Source: Cherax quadricarinatus (taxonomy: Eukaryota > Arthropoda > Malacostraca > Decapoda > Parastacidae). From it: a stretch of DNA of 64,000 nt. A model generated the notes under the pieces. It was not told the DNA's origin and ran no database searches. It saw only the letters and a list, made by a program, of their open reading frames with translations. The translations under genes were made by a program, and so were the position numbers. Location of the stretch: assembly GCF_038502225.1 (NCBI RefSeq), contig NW_027196461.1, positions 1 to 64,000 on the forward strand. Reading direction: 5' to 3'. Position 1 is the first letter of the stretch. The number at the start of each line of letters is the position of its first letter. This document shows, in pieces, positions 60,880 to 64,000 of this stretch.

Positions 60880-61560
60880 CCCAATGTTTTGGAGAGATTT
60901 TTGAAAATGTTCTGTTTGTTTAATTTTAGTTTGCTGTCCAGGTGTATTCCCAAGAATTTACCCTTGACCTTCCTGTCGATTGGTGTATGTGTATGTGAAG
61001 CAAATCTTTGTTCATATGAACATTTTTAGTTTTCTTCCTAAACTTTATATAGGTCCTGTAAATATTTAGAGCAAGATTGTTATTTATGATTCAAGTACAT
61101 ATTTTTGCATTTTTGGCATTTACAGTGTTGTTGAGTTTGGCCGGATAGGCATTCAAAGTAAAAAAAAAAAAAACTGTGTCATCTGCAAACATAATTGTTT
61201 TCAGTACCTGTGAAGCATTAGGAAGTTCATTGATGTAGATAAGTAGGAGAGGAAGTACAGTGCCTGCACTCTGAAGGAGGGGTGTTAATGTTGCAGTTTA
61301 AAAACTGTAGTGTAAAGCACCCTTCTGGCAAGACAGTGATGGAGTGAATGATGGTGAAAGTTTTTCTTTTTCGGGCCACCCTGCCTTGGTGGGAATCGGC
61401 CAGTGTGATAATAATAATAAAAAAAAGTAGGAGAGGGCCTAGGGCACTACCTTGTGGAACCTGTATGGTGACCTGGTTTCTGAAGAAGTCACTGATGGTC
61501 ACTTGTTGATGTCTGTCCCTCAAGTAAGATTTTATGTATGAGAACATGTCCTTTTATTCC
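60880..61560 (-). pseudogene. Non-LTR reverse transcriptase relic
   Basis: The minus strand reads FSYIKSYLRDRHQQVTISDF and IQVPQGSALGPLL (61430-61547). After a family C insert it continues with FADDT near 61190. The catalytic Asp pair is still readable but the frame is broken. It belongs to a CR1-like group, not to families A to D. Confidence 0.7.
61253..61424 (-). mobile_element. Family C tail inserted in an RT relic
   Basis: The same tail as at 37172-37360 in opposite orientation on the plus strand (read 5' to 3' on plus: AGTACAGTGCCTGCACTCTG to GATAATAATAATAAA). It is flanked by direct repeats AAGTAGGAGAGG at 61241-61252 and 61425-61436. Reading direction of the element is plus; the strand given is that of the interrupted gene relic. 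Confidence 0.85.
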
Positions 61561-61574
61561 ATAATGTTTTAGTT

Positions 61575-61652
61575 TGAGTAGCAAATTCAATAGGTAAAAA
61601 ATAACCAAGAAAATGAGTAGCAAATTCAATAGGTAAAAAATAACCAAGAAAA
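61575..61652. repeat. 39-bp direct duplication
   Basis: GAGTAGCAAATTCAATAGGT plus the next 19 bases occurs twice in a row without change. Confidence 0.9.
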
Positions 61653-62088
61653 AATATTCAGGTCAGCCATTAGCCATAATACCACCTTTGTAAGTAGTTA
61701 TGCTGTCAGAAGAGCCAGTCACTTGTTCACACGTAATTAATTGGTTCTATAGTACCTGCATCGTAAATATGGAGCATCTCAAGTTGGAATGTTGTTAGTT
61801 CAGGGGCCTACTTTACAGTATATATATATATCAGGTGTGAAATTACTGTTCTGAGAAAACACATTAAAGTCCATTACCTATGTTAAGATGCAGTAAAAAT
61901 GTAGTTTGCTTACTCCTGGGCACTGTCAACAAACATTGTGTTTATTGGAACGTTAAAACACTTATTAAATCTGTGATTAGGAAATTACTTGAGATTTGAG
62001 TTTAAAAATTTGGGTATCAACCCATGTGAATATGTATGTATAGTACATTTTTAATATTGAAAATAATAAGTGTTCTTTTATTTTTCAG
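61653..62088. other. RPA1 intron before an exon
   Basis: A short (TA)n at about 61821. The exon acceptor tract TTTTATTTTTCAG closes it. Nothing else seen. Confidence 0.4.
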
Positions 62089-62201
62089 ATGTTATTGGTG
62101 TGTGCAAGGAAACCCTTGATATTAGTACTGTTCAGCAAAAATCAAGTGGCCGTGAGCTAAAGAAAAGAGATATACAAATTGTAGATGATACAAATAGAGA
62201 A
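62089..62201 (+). CDS. RPA1: RPA1 exon: DBD-B start
   Basis: Encodes DVIGVCKETLDISTVQQKSS and GRELKKRDIQIVDDTNRE. It matches [20 protein letters not shown] and NREVAKRNIYLMDTSGK of DBD-B in RPA70. The acceptor is TTTTTCAG and the donor is GAA/GTAAGT, phase 0. The rest of DBD-B, the zinc-binding DBD-C and the C-terminus lie to the right of the window. Confidence 0.92.
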
Positions 62202-62479
62202 GTAAGTTATAAACTAACAGTTGCTCTTATAAATTTAAGAGACTTGTGTTTTTTCTTACAATTATGATGAAATTATTGTATGTTTGGGAGTAGTATGCTA
62301 CAATTCGGTAATTAAGATAATTGCTTTTCATTTTTATTACTGCTGTAGCAAGACATTCTTTTATTTTATTTCCTAATTATTTTAGACATAAGGTCATATC
62401 ATTACAGAGCATATTGGTGATTGAGTAGTAAAAATTTTTATTTATGCTGTAATATACAAGTTATATTACAGCATCTTAG

Positions 62480-62985
62480 ATAAGAGTGAGTGGATGAGAG
62501 TGTTTTTGACTTGATGTGCTGTTGGAGTGTAAGAAAGATCAAATTTATGAAGGGGTTCAGGGAACCTGGTTAGCTAGATTTGAGTCCTGGAAGAGGACTC
62601 TGAAGGAAGGATGAGAATATTGCAATTTGGAGGGACATCTGAACTGTAGTATCTGTGCACCTTTGGCTAGACAGGGATTTTGTTAGTGATGGTGAAATCA
62701 TTTCATCTTTTTTTCGGATTGCCCTGCCTTGGTGGGAGATAATTAGCATTAAAAAAAAATTATAGCTTGGGAACATGCTATAGTGCAAGATAACATTAAT
62801 GGATTCAGGGAAATTGATACACTGAACTCCAGTCCTGGAGGTGAAAAGTAAGGTGCCTACCCTTTGAAGGAGTGGTGAGGATGTTGCGGTTTGAAGAGTC
62901 GTTTAAATTGTGATGTTTGTAGCAAGATAACCAGAAGATTTTACCAACAAAGGCAGGTAACCCAACTAAGGAAAACACATTCACT
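62480..62985 (+). mobile_element. Two family C 3' tail relics in a row
   Basis: The first (62510-62757) keeps GATGTGCTGTTGGAGTGTAA to CCTGCCTTGGTGGGAGATAA and a poly-A. The second (62775-62985) is more decayed (GGATTCAGGGAAATTGATAC, TACCAACAAAGGCAGGTAAC). Both are in sense with RPA1. Confidence 0.7.
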
Positions 62986-63054
62986 GTCAATCATATCTTA
63001 TTTGACTTGTCAAAAGTGCATGAAGAGTAATAGTCCGCCCATTGATCGACTACA

Positions 63055-63870
63055 TCAGAGTGCATAGATATTGTCCTGCTCACACTCCAACAACTTGACA
63101 AAAAAAAATCTCTTATCCACTGTTCTAATACACTGATGCAATCTTACTCTGGTAGATGCTTAAGCTAATGTGTAACAACCTCTCTTACCCTTGCTGTGTA
63201 GTGCTGAATGATCAACACAAGTTGATCATCTTACACCCTCACGGAATGTTTACCACACACAACATTCGTCCCAGAATTTTACACCTTGGTCAACCTATCT
63301 TGGTACATTCTTCTAAATTAACCATGTCATCTCAATAATGTCTCCTCTGCTCCCTGAGTAGTTTCCATCATTCTGTCTCATTGTACTCTTAATTTTCCTC
63401 ACTCCTTATTCTCTGCATAATGTTCACATCACAAGTTCACCTCAAACAATATCTCGACTGCCTTATTGCAACATTCAAAAGACCAAGCCTTGTTTCCATA
63501 TTGTGTTAGCACCATATTATTCTGAGACACTACCTATTGTGCATCTGTTGGCAAAGTGTCCACATACTCGACACTCCAGGTACCTTCTTTCCCTCGTCCA
63601 TTCTGTTATTCACTTTTTTGTTTTTTTAATTGGGTTGTCTGGTGTAACTTCCACTTTTTTTTTAAGCCCCGGCCATCTCTTACCAAGGTAGGGTAGCCCT
63701 AAAAGAGAGAGACGATTCAGTCATTCATTCATTGGCTGTTGTGCCAGAAGTGCACAAACATCACAATTCAAATGACCCTCTGAACTGCACTACTGCTCCT
63801 CCTTTAGAATATAAGCATTCAAGTGTAAAACAGAAACCTGTTAATTATTTTACATTGGCAGGACTGCTTG
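63055..63870 (-). mobile_element. Family C relics on the minus strand
   Basis: 63055-63640 resembles the C-terminal coding part (TATTCTCTGCATAATGTTCA, CTCACACTCCAACAACTTGA) without open frames. 63660-63870 is another 3' tail (ACCAAGGTAGGGTAGCCCTA). Both are old. Confidence 0.6.
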
Positions 63871-64000
63871 CCCCCTCTCATCTCATGAGCACATGAAATA
63901 ACAAGTATATAAATCTTTATACTGCTTCTGACACCCAGTGTATGGTACTCAGACGATTGTGTAGGTATACATATGTATATATATACAGCCATCTGTTTTG

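Overview
The window looks like nuclear DNA of an arthropod, most likely a decapod crustacean. It has GT-AG introns, long microsatellites, tRNA-derived SINEs, many non-LTR retrotransposons and pogo/Tigger-type DNA transposons. It shows no bacterial operons, rRNA or CRISPR. The species call is an inference.

Two host genes are readable and lie head to head. On the minus strand are the first three exons of PEX12 (peroxin-12): exon 1 at 13620-13739, exon 2 at 11781-11889 and exon 3 at 906-1108. The rest of PEX12 lies off the left edge. On the plus strand is RPA1 (RPA70, large subunit of replication protein A): first coding exon at 26438-26467, then exons at 36483-36642, 43946-44069, 57709-57805 and 62089-62201, continuing off the right edge. 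Exons for most of the N-terminal OB fold (DBD-F) and for DBD-A were not found where they should lie. The start of RPA1 carries an E2F-type site and an inverted CCAAT box, as expected for a replication gene.

Nearly everything else is mobile DNA. I use working family names. A: CR1/jockey-like, tailed by (CA)n (1.4-5.5 kb). B: CR1/L2-like with a zinc-finger ORF1, about a dozen copies or pieces. C: RTE-like single-ORF element with one intact copy (37.2-40.8 kb), two near-identical tandem copies (46.9-51.5 kb) and many 3' tails. D and E: two more CR1-like families seen mainly as 3' ends. F: an L2-like copy at 8.7 kb. DNA elements include a 4.1 kb TIR element in PEX12 intron 2, several internally deleted Tigger copies, a degenerate Tigger transposase (45.4-46.9 kb), a Tc1 relic (57.1-57.6 kb), a fold-back element (31.6-33.5 kb) and three MITE families of about 203, 320 and 341 bp.

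Layout: 0-13.7 kb, PEX12 with introns filled by nested elements; 13.7-26.3 kb, intergenic retroelement cluster with hammerhead-ribozyme-like repeats and a 7.6 kb train of same-strand retroelements; 26.3-64 kb, RPA1 with very large TE-filled introns. The most interesting signals are the same-strand retroelement trains, which look like template jumping, the hammerhead-like repeats with a covarying stem, the fold-back element that records both the empty and the filled site of a MITE, and an in-frame duplication of a PEX12 splice donor.
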